Notes under the pieces: generated by a model
Database searches by the model: none
What the model was told of the DNA's origin: nothing
What the model saw: the letters and a program-made list of their open reading frames with translations, nothing else
DNA from: an uncultured Collinsella sp.
GTDB taxonomy: Bacteria; Actinomycetota; Coriobacteriia; Coriobacteriales; Coriobacteriaceae
Assembly (NCBI GenBank): GCA_900756725.1
Contig: CAAELJ010000163.1
Coordinates: forward strand, 1 to 12,742
Length of the DNA: 12,742 nt
Direction: 5' to 3'
In this document: positions 6,559 through 12,742 of the stretch, piece after piece
Position numbering within the stretch: the stretch's first letter is position 1
Layout: each line of letters starts with the position of its first letter
Translations under genes and position numbers: made by a program

Positions 6559-6969
6559 ATGGACGGATTGAATACGGTGTTGGAGTATCTGACGTCGGTG
6601 CCGGCGTGGTATCTGGCGACGAGCGTGGGCGGGCAGCCGCATGTGCGTCCGTTCTCGTTTGCGCAGATTCAGGACGGCAAGCTGTGGTTTGTGACAGCGC
6701 GCACCAAAGATGTGTGGCAGGAGCTGCTGCAAAACCAGCGCTTTGAGGCCACGAGTTGGTGGCCGGGCCATGGTTGGTTGATCCTGCGCGGGCGTGCAGG
6801 GCTGGAAGACCGGGCTTCGAGCGAAATGCGCGAGGCCGGATGGAAACATCTTGAGCGCTTGAGCGAGCACTATGAGGGGCCTAACGACCCCGCGCTCGTC
6901 TTCTTTAGCGTTGAGGATCCCGAGGCTTTTATCTGCAATCACGACGAATGGGTGCCGGTCGAGCTCTAG
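6559..6969 (+). CDS. pyridoxamine 5'-phosphate oxidase family protein (FMN split barrel), copy 2
   Basis: This 136-residue protein is a clear paralogue of its upstream neighbour. It shares PAWYLAT (15-21), VRPFSFA (29-35), DGKLWFVTARTKDVWQEL, an FEATSWWPG strand and a late VFFSVEDPEA strand. It has the same FMN-binding split-barrel layout, with unknown substrate. ATG 6559 is chosen because AGGAGG (6549-6554) precedes it; a TTG at 6514 in frame would add 15 weak residues. The gap from copy 1 is 54 bases with no terminator, so the pair is likely co-transcribed with the transporter. The tandem arrangement suggests local duplication followed by divergence, perhaps to form a heterodimer or handle different substrates. 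Confidence 0.82.
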   Translation: MDGLNTVLEYLTSVPAWYLATSVGGQPHVRPFSFAQIQDGKLWFVTARTKDVWQELLQNQRFEATSWWPGHGWLILRGRAGLEDRASSEMREAGWKHLERLSEHYEGPNDPALVFFSVEDPEAFICNHDEWVPVEL

Positions 6970-7006
6970 CCAGCTGGCTCATCCTAACAACTTAGTTTTC
7001 GCATGG

Positions 7007-7060
7007 GCGGGTCCCGTGTTGCCCGGCGCCGTAAGGAGTGCCGGTCAATACGGGGCCCGC
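7007..7060 (+). terminator. terminator-like hairpin after the flavin operon
   Basis: Arms 7007-7021 and 7046-7060 pair over 15 positions, including two G-U wobbles, and an inner stem (7023-7028 with 7039-7044) continues it. The following TCTATTTGTC is only modestly T-rich. It lies about 40 bases after the second split-barrel gene and before the arginine control region, where a terminator is expected. Confidence 0.55.
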
Positions 7061-7103
7061 TCTATTTGTCAATTCCTTCAAGTGAATGTGTCGGGAATGT
7101 TTC

Positions 7104-7121
7104 AATGCATGAACATGCAAG
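7104..7121. promoter_or_regulatory. ARG box 1 (ArgR operator)
   Basis: AATGCATGAACATGCAAG contains TGCAT-N4-ATGCA, a perfect palindrome with the spacing of the classic ARG box (TGNAT-N4-ATNCA). It lies 105 bases before argC, whose product belongs to the pathway ArgR represses when arginine is abundant. Position and symmetry are direct observations; ArgR binding is inferred. Confidence 0.72.
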
Positions 7122-7124
7122 CTA

Positions 7125-7142
7125 TTTACGTATAAATGCATC
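7125..7142. promoter_or_regulatory. ARG box 2 (ArgR operator), weaker
   Basis: TTTACGTATAAATGCATC has a perfect right half (ATGCA, 7136-7140) and a degenerate left half (TACGT, 7127-7131). It starts exactly 21 bp after ARG box 1, leaving 3 bp between the two 18-bp boxes. That is the paired arrangement known to let an ArgR hexamer bind one face of the DNA. It overlaps a possible -10 (TATAAA, 7131-7136). Confidence 0.55.
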
Positions 7143-7157
7143 TTTTGGTGCTAAAGT
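7131..7157 (+). promoter_or_regulatory. candidate -10 boxes for argC
   Basis: Two -10-like hexamers are present: TATAAA (7131-7136), inside ARG box 2, and TAAAGT (7152-7157) with a TGC extension (7149-7151). Neither has a convincing -35. Either choice places the ARG boxes over or just upstream of RNA polymerase contacts, consistent with repression. Confidence 0.35.
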
Positions 7158-7226
7158 TTCAACCCACTTCATAACGACCGCTGCGAAATGCGCATCGGTG
7201 CATAAATCGCAGACAAGGAGTCTGAT

Positions 7227-8297
7227 ATGTCTTTGAAGGTTGGAATCGTCGGCGCGGCTGGATATGCCGGAGCCGAGCTCATTCGCCTCGTACTCGGCCA
7301 TCCCGAGTTTGAACTTGTTGCCATTACGTCCAACGCCGATGCCGGCCAGCCGCTGTCCGCGGTGTATCCGAGCTTTGCTGGCGTGAGCGATCTGGTTTTC
7401 ACCACGCATGACGCCCCCGAGCTCAAGAGCTGCGATGCGGTTTTTCTTGCCGTGCCGCACACGGCTGCCATGGCACAGGTGCCCGCGCTGCTTGCATCGG
7501 GCGTCTCCTGCTTTGATCTTTCGGCCGACTACCGCCTGAACGACGCGTCCGTCTTTGAGACGTGGTATGCCGCCGAGCATACGAGCCCCGAGCTGCTCAA
7601 GACCCGTGCCTTTGGCCTGCCCGAGCTATTCTGCCGGGACTTGGAGACCGCCGCATCCGACCATGCCGACGGCAAACCCGTGCTGGTCGCCTGCGCCGGT
7701 TGCTATCCCACCGCAACGAGCCTTGCTGCCGCTCCTGCCGTGCGTGCGGGCTGGGTGGCAGAGAACGGCCCCGTAATCGTCGATGCCATTAGTGGCGTGA
7801 CGGGCGCCGGTAAGTCCTGCAACGCTCGCACCCATTTTTGTAGCGCGGACGAGAACCTGGAGGCCTATGGCGTAGGCAAACATCGCCATACGCCCGAGAT
7901 TGAGCAGATCCTGGACCTGACCGATCGCGTCGTCTTTACTCCGCACTTGGCACCGCTCAAGCGCGGCCTGCTTTCCACGGTGACGATGCCGCTCGCGCCG
8001 CAGGCTCTCGACGCGTTGGCCCTTGAGGACGTCGTCGACCATTACAAGAAGTTTTACGCCGGACGCAGCTTTGTGCGCGTGCTCGATGCCGGCCAGCAGC
8101 CCAAGACGGCTTCGGTCGTCGGCACCAACGCCGCCCAGATCGGCCTTGCGCTCAACAAGCGTGCGGGCGTGCTGGTGACGACGGGCGCTATCGACAATTT
8201 GTGCAAGGGTGCTGCGGGCCAGGCGGTCCAGTGCGCCAACATCGTTTTTGGCTTTGACGAGCGACGAGGCTTGCCCACAGTGGCGTGCCCGGTGTAG
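7227..8297 (+). CDS. argC: N-acetyl-gamma-glutamyl-phosphate reductase
   Basis: This 356-residue cytoplasmic enzyme reduces N-acetylglutamyl phosphate to N-acetylglutamate semialdehyde with NADPH, the third step of arginine synthesis. The N-terminal Rossmann motif GAAGYAG is at 9-15. The catalytic cysteine is C159 in AGCYPTA. A conserved KHRHTPE motif with H219 and H221 supplies the active-site histidine. GVTGAGKS and the late TTGAIDNLCKGAAGQA segment are also typical. Length fits the long (type 1) ArgC class. ATG 7227 follows AAGGAG (7215-7220) by six bases. It is the first gene after paired ARG boxes and is separated from argJ by a hairpin with T-run, so it may be made in excess of, or independently from, the later genes. 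Confidence 0.97.
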   Translation: MSLKVGIVGAAGYAGAELIRLVLGHPEFELVAITSNADAGQPLSAVYPSFAGVSDLVFTTHDAPELKSCDAVFLAVPHTAAMAQVPALLASGVSCFDLSADYRLNDASVFETWYAAEHTSPELLKTRAFGLPELFCRDLETAASDHADGKPVLVACAGCYPTATSLAAAPAVRAGWVAENGPVIVDAISGVTGAGKSCNARTHFCSADENLEAYGVGKHRHTPEIEQILDLTDRVVFTPHLAPLKRGLLSTVTMPLAPQALDALALEDVVDHYKKFYAGRSFVRVLDAGQQPKTASVVGTNAAQIGLALNKRAGVLVTTGAIDNLCKGAAGQAVQCANIVFGFDERRGLPTVACPV

Positions 8298-8325
8298 CAC
8301 ATTCGATTGTTAACGATTTGGTAGT

Positions 8326-8406
8326 CGGGTATCGAGTTGGGCGCCACTTTTAAGCTGGTCTACTAATTGCGACCGGTATGGCGTGCCAGCCGATGCCCGC
8401 TTTTTT
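8326..8406 (+). terminator. intrinsic terminator or attenuator between argC and argJ
   Basis: A three-part stem is visible: 8326-8334 with 8391-8399 (9 bp, one G-U), 8336-8340 with 8386-8390, and 8341-8346 with 8379-8384. Single-base bulges separate the parts, and an inner hairpin (8355-8360 with 8371-8376) closes it. It is followed immediately by GC and TTTTTTATTT. This is a strong intrinsic terminator shape. Because it lies inside an arginine gene cluster, partial termination or regulated read-through is likely. No T-box or leader-peptide signature was recognised. Confidence 0.75.
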
Positions 8407-8432
8407 ATTTGATATAAGGAGTCGTAGGGACG

Positions 8433-9701
8433 ATGAATACCGACCTGATTGATATCAAGATTCGCGCCGTCGAGGGCGGCGCTACGGCAGCGGCCGGCTT
8501 TAAGGCTGCAGGTATCCATGCGGGATTCCGGAAGAATCCCGAGCGCTTGGACTATGCACTCGTCGTGCCCGATAAGCCCTGTCCAGGTGCCGGCGTGTTT
8601 ACGACCAACCGCTTTTGCGCGGCGCCCGTGCAGGTGAGCCGTGCCAACCTGGGCGGTGCGGACAAGGGCTATGGCATCATCGCCGGTGTTTCAATCAACT
8701 CCGGCAACGCGAACGCCGCCACGGGCGAGACCGGCCTAGCCTGCGCGCGCGAGACGTGCAACATCGCCTCGCAGGTCATCGGCTGTGAACCCCAGCAGAT
8801 CCTAGTTGCATCCACAGGCGTGATTGGACAGATTCTGCCGATCGACACGTTTGAGACGGCCGTTCCGTCCGCCTACGAGGCACTCTCTGCCCATGGCGGT
8901 GCCGATGCGGCCCGTGCCATCATGACGACCGATACGCACTCCAAGGAGTATGCCGTTCGCTACCGCAGTGAGGCTGCGGGTCATGCGGGCAACGCTTATA
9001 CGGTGGGCGGCATGTGCAAGGGCTCGGGCATGATCATGCCCAATATGGCCACCATGATCGCGGTCATTACTACCGATGCCCCCGTCGAGCCGTCGGCGCT
9101 CCACGCCCTGTTGCTCTCGACCGTTAAGCAGACCTTCAATAAGGTGACGGTCGATTCCGATACCTCGACCAACGACACCTGTATCATACTTGCTTCTGGC
9201 GCTGCTGCTGCAGATGCCGAGGCTATCGTCGAGGGCACTGACGCCTTTGACGAACTGGCCTTTGCCGTGCACGAGGTGTGCGAGAGCCTGGCGCGCAACA
9301 TCGCGGCCGATGGCGAGGGCGCGTCAAAGCTCGTGACGGTTAACGTTACCGGCGCCGCCACCGACGAGGAAGCCGATATCGCCGCCCGTGCCGTCGCCAA
9401 CTCGCCGCTCGTCAAGACCTGCATCGCCGGTCACGACTGCAACTGGGGCCGCGTCGCCATGGCGCTCGGCAAGTGCGGCGTGAAGTTTAACCAGGAAGAC
9501 GTTTCCATCGACATGATGGGCATGCCTGTCTGCCGCGATGGCCTGACCGTTCCCTTTGACGAGGATGAGGCTCTGCGACGTTTTGAGGCGCCCGAGATCG
9601 TGATCTCGGCCGACCTGGGCGCAGGCGACGCGGCAACGACCGTGTGGACCTGTGACCTCACGCACGAGTACATCTCCATCAACGGTGACTACCGTTCCTA
9701 G
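8433..9701 (+). CDS. argJ: bifunctional ornithine acetyltransferase / N-acetylglutamate synthase
   Basis: This 422-residue enzyme moves the acetyl group from N-acetylornithine to glutamate, closing the acetyl cycle; bifunctional forms also use acetyl-CoA. The hallmark self-cleavage segment KGSGMIMPNMATMIAV is present. T207 is the predicted nucleophile, so the precursor should split between A206 and T207 into alpha and beta chains. The N-terminal GFRKNPERLDYALV region and C-terminal YISINGDYRS ending are family-typical, as is the length. AAGGAG (8416-8421) lies 11 bases before ATG 8433, a slightly long spacing. No argA is seen, which fits use of ArgJ for acetyl recycling. Whether it is mono- or bifunctional cannot be settled by eye. 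Confidence 0.95.
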   Translation: MNTDLIDIKIRAVEGGATAAAGFKAAGIHAGFRKNPERLDYALVVPDKPCPGAGVFTTNRFCAAPVQVSRANLGGADKGYGIIAGVSINSGNANAATGETGLACARETCNIASQVIGCEPQQILVASTGVIGQILPIDTFETAVPSAYEALSAHGGADAARAIMTTDTHSKEYAVRYRSEAAGHAGNAYTVGGMCKGSGMIMPNMATMIAVITTDAPVEPSALHALLLSTVKQTFNKVTVDSDTSTNDTCIILASGAAAADAEAIVEGTDAFDELAFAVHEVCESLARNIAADGEGASKLVTVNVTGAATDEEADIAARAVANSPLVKTCIAGHDCNWGRVAMALGKCGVKFNQEDVSIDMMGMPVCRDGLTVPFDEDEALRRFEAPEIVISADLGAGDAATTVWTCDLTHEYISINGDYRS

Positions 9702-9781
9702 ATTCCAGGCACGCTGCGCATCTTGCCGCATTGCGGACAGCGGAGCACGGCGTGATAACGATACGAAAGACGAGGCAGATT

Positions 9782-10762
9782 ATGAAATTCGCACGCGATT
9801 GTCGTTCGAGCGAATCCAACGAAGCAACCGCGCAGCTGCTGTTCGAAGCGCTGCCGTGGATTAAAAACCTGACCGGCAAGACGGTCGTTATCAAATATGG
9901 CGGAGCAGCCATGGTTGACGAGCAGCTGCGCCGCGACGTGATGAGCGACATCGTTTTGCTCAAGATTATCGGCATGCGCCCCGTCATCGTGCATGGCGGC
10001 GGCAAAGCTATCAACGAGGCACTCAGCCACTATGACATCCCTGTCGAATTTAAGAACGGGCAGCGCGTGACTACGCCGGCGACCATGGATATCGTGCGCG
10101 AGGTGCTGGGCGGCAAGGTTAACCAGGAGCTGGTCGCTGCCATCAACCACCACGGTAATTTGGCCGTAGGCGTGTCGGGCAGCGATGCCGGCACGCTCAT
10201 CGCCGAGCCGCTCGACCCCGAACTCGGTCGCGTGGGCAAAGTGACGCACGTCAACACCGACTATATCGAGCGCTTGCTCGATAGCGAGTACATTCCCGTA
10301 ATCGCTACCGTCGCGGCGGGGGAGGACGGCGGCTTCTTCAACATCAACGCCGATACCGCCGCCGGCGCCGTTGCGGCGGCGCTTCATGCGCACAAGGCGA
10401 TTTTTTTGACCGACGTCGACGGTCTGTACAAGGACTTTAGTGATAAGGACTCGCTCATCTCCAACCTGACGCTCGACGAGGTCAACGAGATGCTCTACGG
10501 CGGTGAGGTCGATAAGGGCATGATTCCCAAGCTGCGCGCGGCCGTCGATGCGCTTGCCGGCGGCGTATTTCGCGCCCACATCATTAACGGTACCACGCCG
10601 CATTCGCTGCTCCTGGAGCTGCTGACCGATGCCGGCGTCGGCACCGTGATTCATTCCACCGAGACGGCCTACGAGTTCGATACGCACCCGCACCCGCTTT
10701 CGACCTTTGCGGCGCGCCTGGCCGAGAACCTCGACGAGGTCGAGAAGCTTCAAACGGTCTAG
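9782..10762 (+). CDS. argB: acetylglutamate kinase
   Basis: This 326-residue amino-acid kinase phosphorylates N-acetylglutamate, the usual control point of cyclic arginine synthesis. Key elements are VVIKYGGAAM with catalytic K38, VHGGG (70-74), and INADTAAGAVAAAL followed by FLTDVDGLY for ATP binding. An N-terminal helix before the kinase core (about residues 10-28) is the feature linked to hexamer formation and arginine feedback inhibition. An extra tail of about 33 residues (294-326, HPHPLSTFAARLAENL region) follows the usual GTVI ending, making it longer than typical ArgB (260-300). ATG 9782 follows GAGG (9772-9775); GTG 9752 in frame is a less likely start. It lies 80 bases after argJ and is probably in the same transcript. 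Confidence 0.95.
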   Translation: MKFARDCRSSESNEATAQLLFEALPWIKNLTGKTVVIKYGGAAMVDEQLRRDVMSDIVLLKIIGMRPVIVHGGGKAINEALSHYDIPVEFKNGQRVTTPATMDIVREVLGGKVNQELVAAINHHGNLAVGVSGSDAGTLIAEPLDPELGRVGKVTHVNTDYIERLLDSEYIPVIATVAAGEDGGFFNINADTAAGAVAAALHAHKAIFLTDVDGLYKDFSDKDSLISNLTLDEVNEMLYGGEVDKGMIPKLRAAVDALAGGVFRAHIINGTTPHSLLLELLTDAGVGTVIHSTETAYEFDTHPHPLSTFAARLAENLDEVEKLQTV

Positions 10763-10830
10763 CCGGCTCGAAATTGCTACGCCATTACGCCCACAGTCCG
10801 CGCTACCTGGCGCTTAACGAAAGGTATCTC

Positions 10831-12114
10831 ATGTCATTTGCAGCACAACAATCGCTCGAATCCCACTACGTCATGCACACCTTTGGTCGCTCGCCGGTCG
10901 AGTTCGTCGAAGGCCACGGCATGAAGCTCACCGGCGACGATGGTCGCGAATACCTCGATTTTCTTGCCGGTATTGGCGTGTGCAGCCTGGGCCACGGCAA
11001 TCCGGCAGTGCTGTCGGCGCTCGAGGATCAGACCAAGAGGCTCCTGCATGTCTCCAACTATTTCTACATCGAGCAGCGCGGCCAGGTCGCGGCGCTGCTG
11101 TCCAAGCTCGCTAACGATGATGCGGACGGTGCACGCGTGCTTGCCGACGCGATTGCCGCTGGCGACGAGACCACGGCGGCGGCACTTGGCGCTCCGGCTG
11201 CGGGCGAGCAGGTGTGGGAGACGTTCTTTGGCAATTCCGGTGCCGAGGCCAACGAGGGCTCGATGAAGCTCGCGCGTCTGTACGCCAAGCGTGCCGGCAA
11301 CGGTGGCAACACCATCGTGTGCATGCGCGGCGGCTTTCACGGTCGTACGCTCGAGACCATTGCCGCGACCATGCAGGATTGGCTGCAGGACAGTTTCCGC
11401 CCGCTGCCGGGTGGCTTTGTGGCCTGCGCACCCAACGATGTAGATGAACTGCGTGCAATTTTTAAGCAGTTGGGCAGTGAAATTTGCGCCGTGATGCTCG
11501 AGCCGATTCAGGGCGAGAGCGGTGTGCACCCCATGACCGAGGAGTTTATGGCTACGGCGCGCGACTTGGCGCACGAGGTGGGTGCCGTGCTTATCGCCGA
11601 TGAGGTCCAGTGCGGAATTTTTCGCACGGGTAAGCCGTTTGCGTTCCAGACCTATGGTGTGGAGCCCGACATCATGAGCCTTGCCAAGGGCATTGCCGAC
11701 GGTGTGCCTATGGGTGCCGTGGTGGCAAAGAAGGAAATCGCCGACGTCTTTAAGCCCGGCGATCATGGTTCGACCTTCGGTGGTAGCTGCTTGGCCATCG
11801 CGGCATGTGCCGCGACGCTCTCCGCGCTTGTGCACGGCGATTATGCCGAGCATGCTGCCAAGGTTGGCGCCTATATGGAGCAGGCGCTGGCTAAGCTTCC
11901 GCATGTGGTAGAGGTGCGCGGTCGCGGCCTGATGCTCGGCTGCGATTTGGATGATGCCGCGGGTGATGCACACGACGTTGTAGCCCGTGCACTGGGGGCT
12001 GGTGCCGTGATCAACGCTACAGGCGCACATACGCTGCGCTTCCTTCCGCCGCTCGTGTGCGAAGAGGCCGACGTGGACAACCTGATCGAGATTCTGTCGG
12101 ACGTTTTGGCTTAG
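10831..12114 (+). CDS. argD: acetylornithine aminotransferase
   Basis: This 427-residue PLP enzyme (class III aminotransferase) converts N-acetylglutamate semialdehyde to N-acetylornithine using glutamate. Motifs: GIGVCSLGHGNP near the N-terminus, GNSGAEANE (134-142), HGRTLETIA, DEVQCG (257-262), and SLAKGIADG with the PLP lysine K286. The C-terminal LRFLPPL is typical. Residues about 95-126 form an Ala-rich acidic insertion before WETFFGNSG that most ArgD proteins lack, explaining the extra length (usually about 400). ATG 10831 follows AAAGG (10820-10824); an in-frame ATG at 10774 lacks a good ribosome site. Some ArgD also act on succinyldiaminopimelate (DapC). Last gene of the cluster; argF is not in the window. 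Confidence 0.95.
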   Translation: MSFAAQQSLESHYVMHTFGRSPVEFVEGHGMKLTGDDGREYLDFLAGIGVCSLGHGNPAVLSALEDQTKRLLHVSNYFYIEQRGQVAALLSKLANDDADGARVLADAIAAGDETTAAALGAPAAGEQVWETFFGNSGAEANEGSMKLARLYAKRAGNGGNTIVCMRGGFHGRTLETIAATMQDWLQDSFRPLPGGFVACAPNDVDELRAIFKQLGSEICAVMLEPIQGESGVHPMTEEFMATARDLAHEVGAVLIADEVQCGIFRTGKPFAFQTYGVEPDIMSLAKGIADGVPMGAVVAKKEIADVFKPGDHGSTFGGSCLAIAACAATLSALVHGDYAEHAAKVGAYMEQALAKLPHVVEVRGRGLMLGCDLDDAAGDAHDVVARALGAGAVINATGAHTLRFLPPLVCEEADVDNLIEILSDVLA

Positions 12115-12125
12115 CGCCATCAGAC

Positions 12126-12203
12126 ATAGCAATTTGGAGCGGGTTTCAGGCTGTCACGTGCCGTTTGGCGCACGATTGGGCGAACTGGAGCCCGTTTTGC
12201 TAT
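12126..12203 (+). terminator. terminator-like hairpin after argD
   Basis: CGGGTTTCAG (12140-12149) pairs with CTGGAGCCCG (12185-12194) over 10 bp including two G-U pairs, and TTTT follows. An outer pair ATAGCAA / TTGCTAT (12126-12132, 12197-12203) could extend the fold. An inner CGTGC/GCACG stem (12157-12161, 12170-12174) closes the loop. It begins 11 bases after the argD stop and probably ends the arginine transcript. Confidence 0.55.
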
Positions 12204-12226
12204 CGATTTACCATGGCTGGGATAGG

Positions 12227-12450
12227 CCGTGTGCAAAAAGTGGCAAATATGAGTACGGGCACTAACTTCGTAACATATAAATTAGGCACTTTTAGATGAG
12301 TTGGGCCACATATGTCCAGTTTTGTAGTTGGCAAATTGGCTTAACTGGACTATCGATCGTCGTTCTAATGCCGGATTTGCCTTTTATGACTTCGAAAACG
12401 CTGCTACTAAAAAGGTAGCAGTACTCATATTTGGCATTTTTTGCACACGG
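12227..12450. repeat. 224-bp intergenic element with 30-bp inverted ends
   Basis: Arms 12227-12256 and 12421-12450 are inverted copies identical at 28 of 30 positions; both contain GTGTGCAAAAA and CAAATATGAGTAC. The 164-bp interior is AT-richer than the flanking genes. It holds a further inverted repeat GTCCAGTT / AACTGGAC (12314-12321, 12343-12350), a hairpin CTGCTAC / GTAGCAG (12401-12407, 12415-12421) and three copies of GGCAAAT or its complement (12242, 12330, 12375). No protein of useful length is encoded and no target-site duplication is evident. It looks like a non-autonomous (MITE-like) element or a large operator or RNA structure. Confidence 0.7.
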
Positions 12451-12471
12451 GTATTCGCCAAGGGTCCATTT

Positions 12472-12556
12472 CGCCGCCCGAGCCCCGCTTCGTCGCTTCG
12501 CTCCTCGCGTGCTGCGCTGGAAAACGCTTCGCGTTTCCTCAGCTCCGCACCCTTGC
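12472..12556 (+). repeat. direct repeat, copy 1
   Basis: The core 12482-12556 (75 bp) is identical to 12668-12742, and the 10 bases before it agree at 8 of 10. The unit is GC-rich with several GCTTCG words. It contains a hairpin GGAAAACGC / GCGTTTCC (12519-12527, 12531-12538; one bulged A) and a CCGCA / TGCGG stem (12545-12549, 12554-12558). It runs directly into a tRNA T-arm-like sequence. No coding function is seen. Confidence 0.85.
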
Positions 12557-12582
12557 GGGTTCGAATCCCATGCACCGGGCCC
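12551..12582 (+). other. tRNA T-arm and 3'-end-like fragment
   Basis: GGGTTCGAATCCC (12557-12569) is a consensus T-arm core, followed by ATGCACCGGGCCCA like an acceptor 3' end. The stem pairs over only three bases before a C-A mismatch, no CCA end is present, and no matching 5' acceptor, D-arm or anticodon arm is found upstream. It is therefore a tRNA-derived fragment, an attachment-site-like scar, or part of the repeat, not an intact tRNA gene. Confidence 0.55.
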
Positions 12583-12612
12583 AAAAAAGAAAGGCCTCCA
12601 TCGCTGGAGGCC
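12583..12612 (-). terminator. leftward intrinsic terminator
   Basis: GGCCTCCA (12593-12600) and TGGAGGCC (12605-12612) form a perfect 8-bp stem with loop TCGC. On the minus strand it is followed by TTTCTTTTTT (complement of 12583-12592), a good intrinsic terminator for transcription entering from the right. On the plus strand the tail TAACAATT is poor. Confidence 0.6.
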
Positions 12613-12657
12613 TAACAATTCAGTGGTGGGCGATGAGGGATGTCCGCGTGCGGCTGG

Positions 12658-12742
12658 CGCCGTCCGCGCCCCGCTTCGTCGCTTCGCTCCTCGCGTGCTG
12701 CGCTGGAAAACGCTTCGCGTTTCCTCAGCTCCGCACCCTTGC
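12658..12742 (+). repeat. direct repeat, copy 2 (runs to window edge)
   Basis: 12668-12742 is identical to copy 1 over 75 bp, offset by 186 bp. The window ends exactly where copy 1 meets its T-arm-like sequence, so the true repeat may be longer. The spacer 12613-12657 shows no gene or clear signal. Confidence 0.85.

Noticed and set aside
8298..8432. T-box leader or arginine leader peptide before argJ
   Set aside because: No AGGGTGG-type T-box sequence and no short frame rich in arginine codons was found; the structure looks like a terminator only.
10834..12132. A 432-codon open frame on the minus strand over argD
   Set aside because: Antisense shadow of a GC-biased gene; the plus-strand frame has all PLP-aminotransferase motifs.
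12482..12582. Complete tRNA gene
   Set aside because: Only the T-arm core and a 3'-end-like tail fit; T-stem pairing fails after three bases, and the acceptor 5' strand, D-arm and anticodon arm are missing.
12292..12618. Open frames on both strands across the terminal repeats
   Set aside because: They cross inverted and direct repeats and the T-arm-like sequence; translations such as WDSNP are typical artefacts of reading antisense to a T-arm.
12401..12742. CRISPR array
   Set aside because: Only two direct repeats, 75 bp long with a spacing of 111 bp, unlike CRISPR repeats and spacers; no cas genes nearby.

Overview
The window is high-GC DNA with actinobacterial traits: a short GGGMY-tailed GroEL, a single-chain ECF ATPase and a compact argCJBD cluster. 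Gene content and protein style best fit a gut Coriobacteriia, probably Collinsella or a close relative. That is inference from sequence character; no database search was possible. All protein-coding genes read left to right.

Region 1 (1-2168) is the chaperonin operon groES-groEL, preceded by an AT-rich dyad and a GC-rich leader hairpin rather than a recognisable CIRCE element. Region 2 (2169-2540) is non-coding and holds a 145-bp near-perfect palindrome, a direct repeat pair and a small hairpin. Region 3 (2505-6969) is a flavin operon: an extended -10 promoter, an FMN riboswitch whose P1 helix runs into the Shine-Dalgarno sequence, ribU (riboflavin S component), a fused two-domain ECF ATPase, ecfT, and two tandem paralogous FMN-type split-barrel proteins. 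ATGA and TAATG overlaps tie the transporter genes together.

Region 4 (6970-12203) is arginine biosynthesis. After a terminator-like hairpin come two 18-bp ARG boxes exactly 21 bp apart, then argC, argJ, argB and argD. Together these convert N-acetylglutamate to N-acetylornithine and recycle the acetyl group. A strong hairpin plus T6 lies between argC and argJ and may attenuate or split the operon. A second terminator follows argD.

Region 5 (12204-12742) has no convincing gene. It contains a 224-bp element bounded by 30-bp inverted repeats (28/30 identical), followed by two identical 75-bp direct repeats 186 bp apart. The first of these abuts a tRNA T-arm-like sequence and a leftward terminator. 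These are the most likely undescribed elements here.
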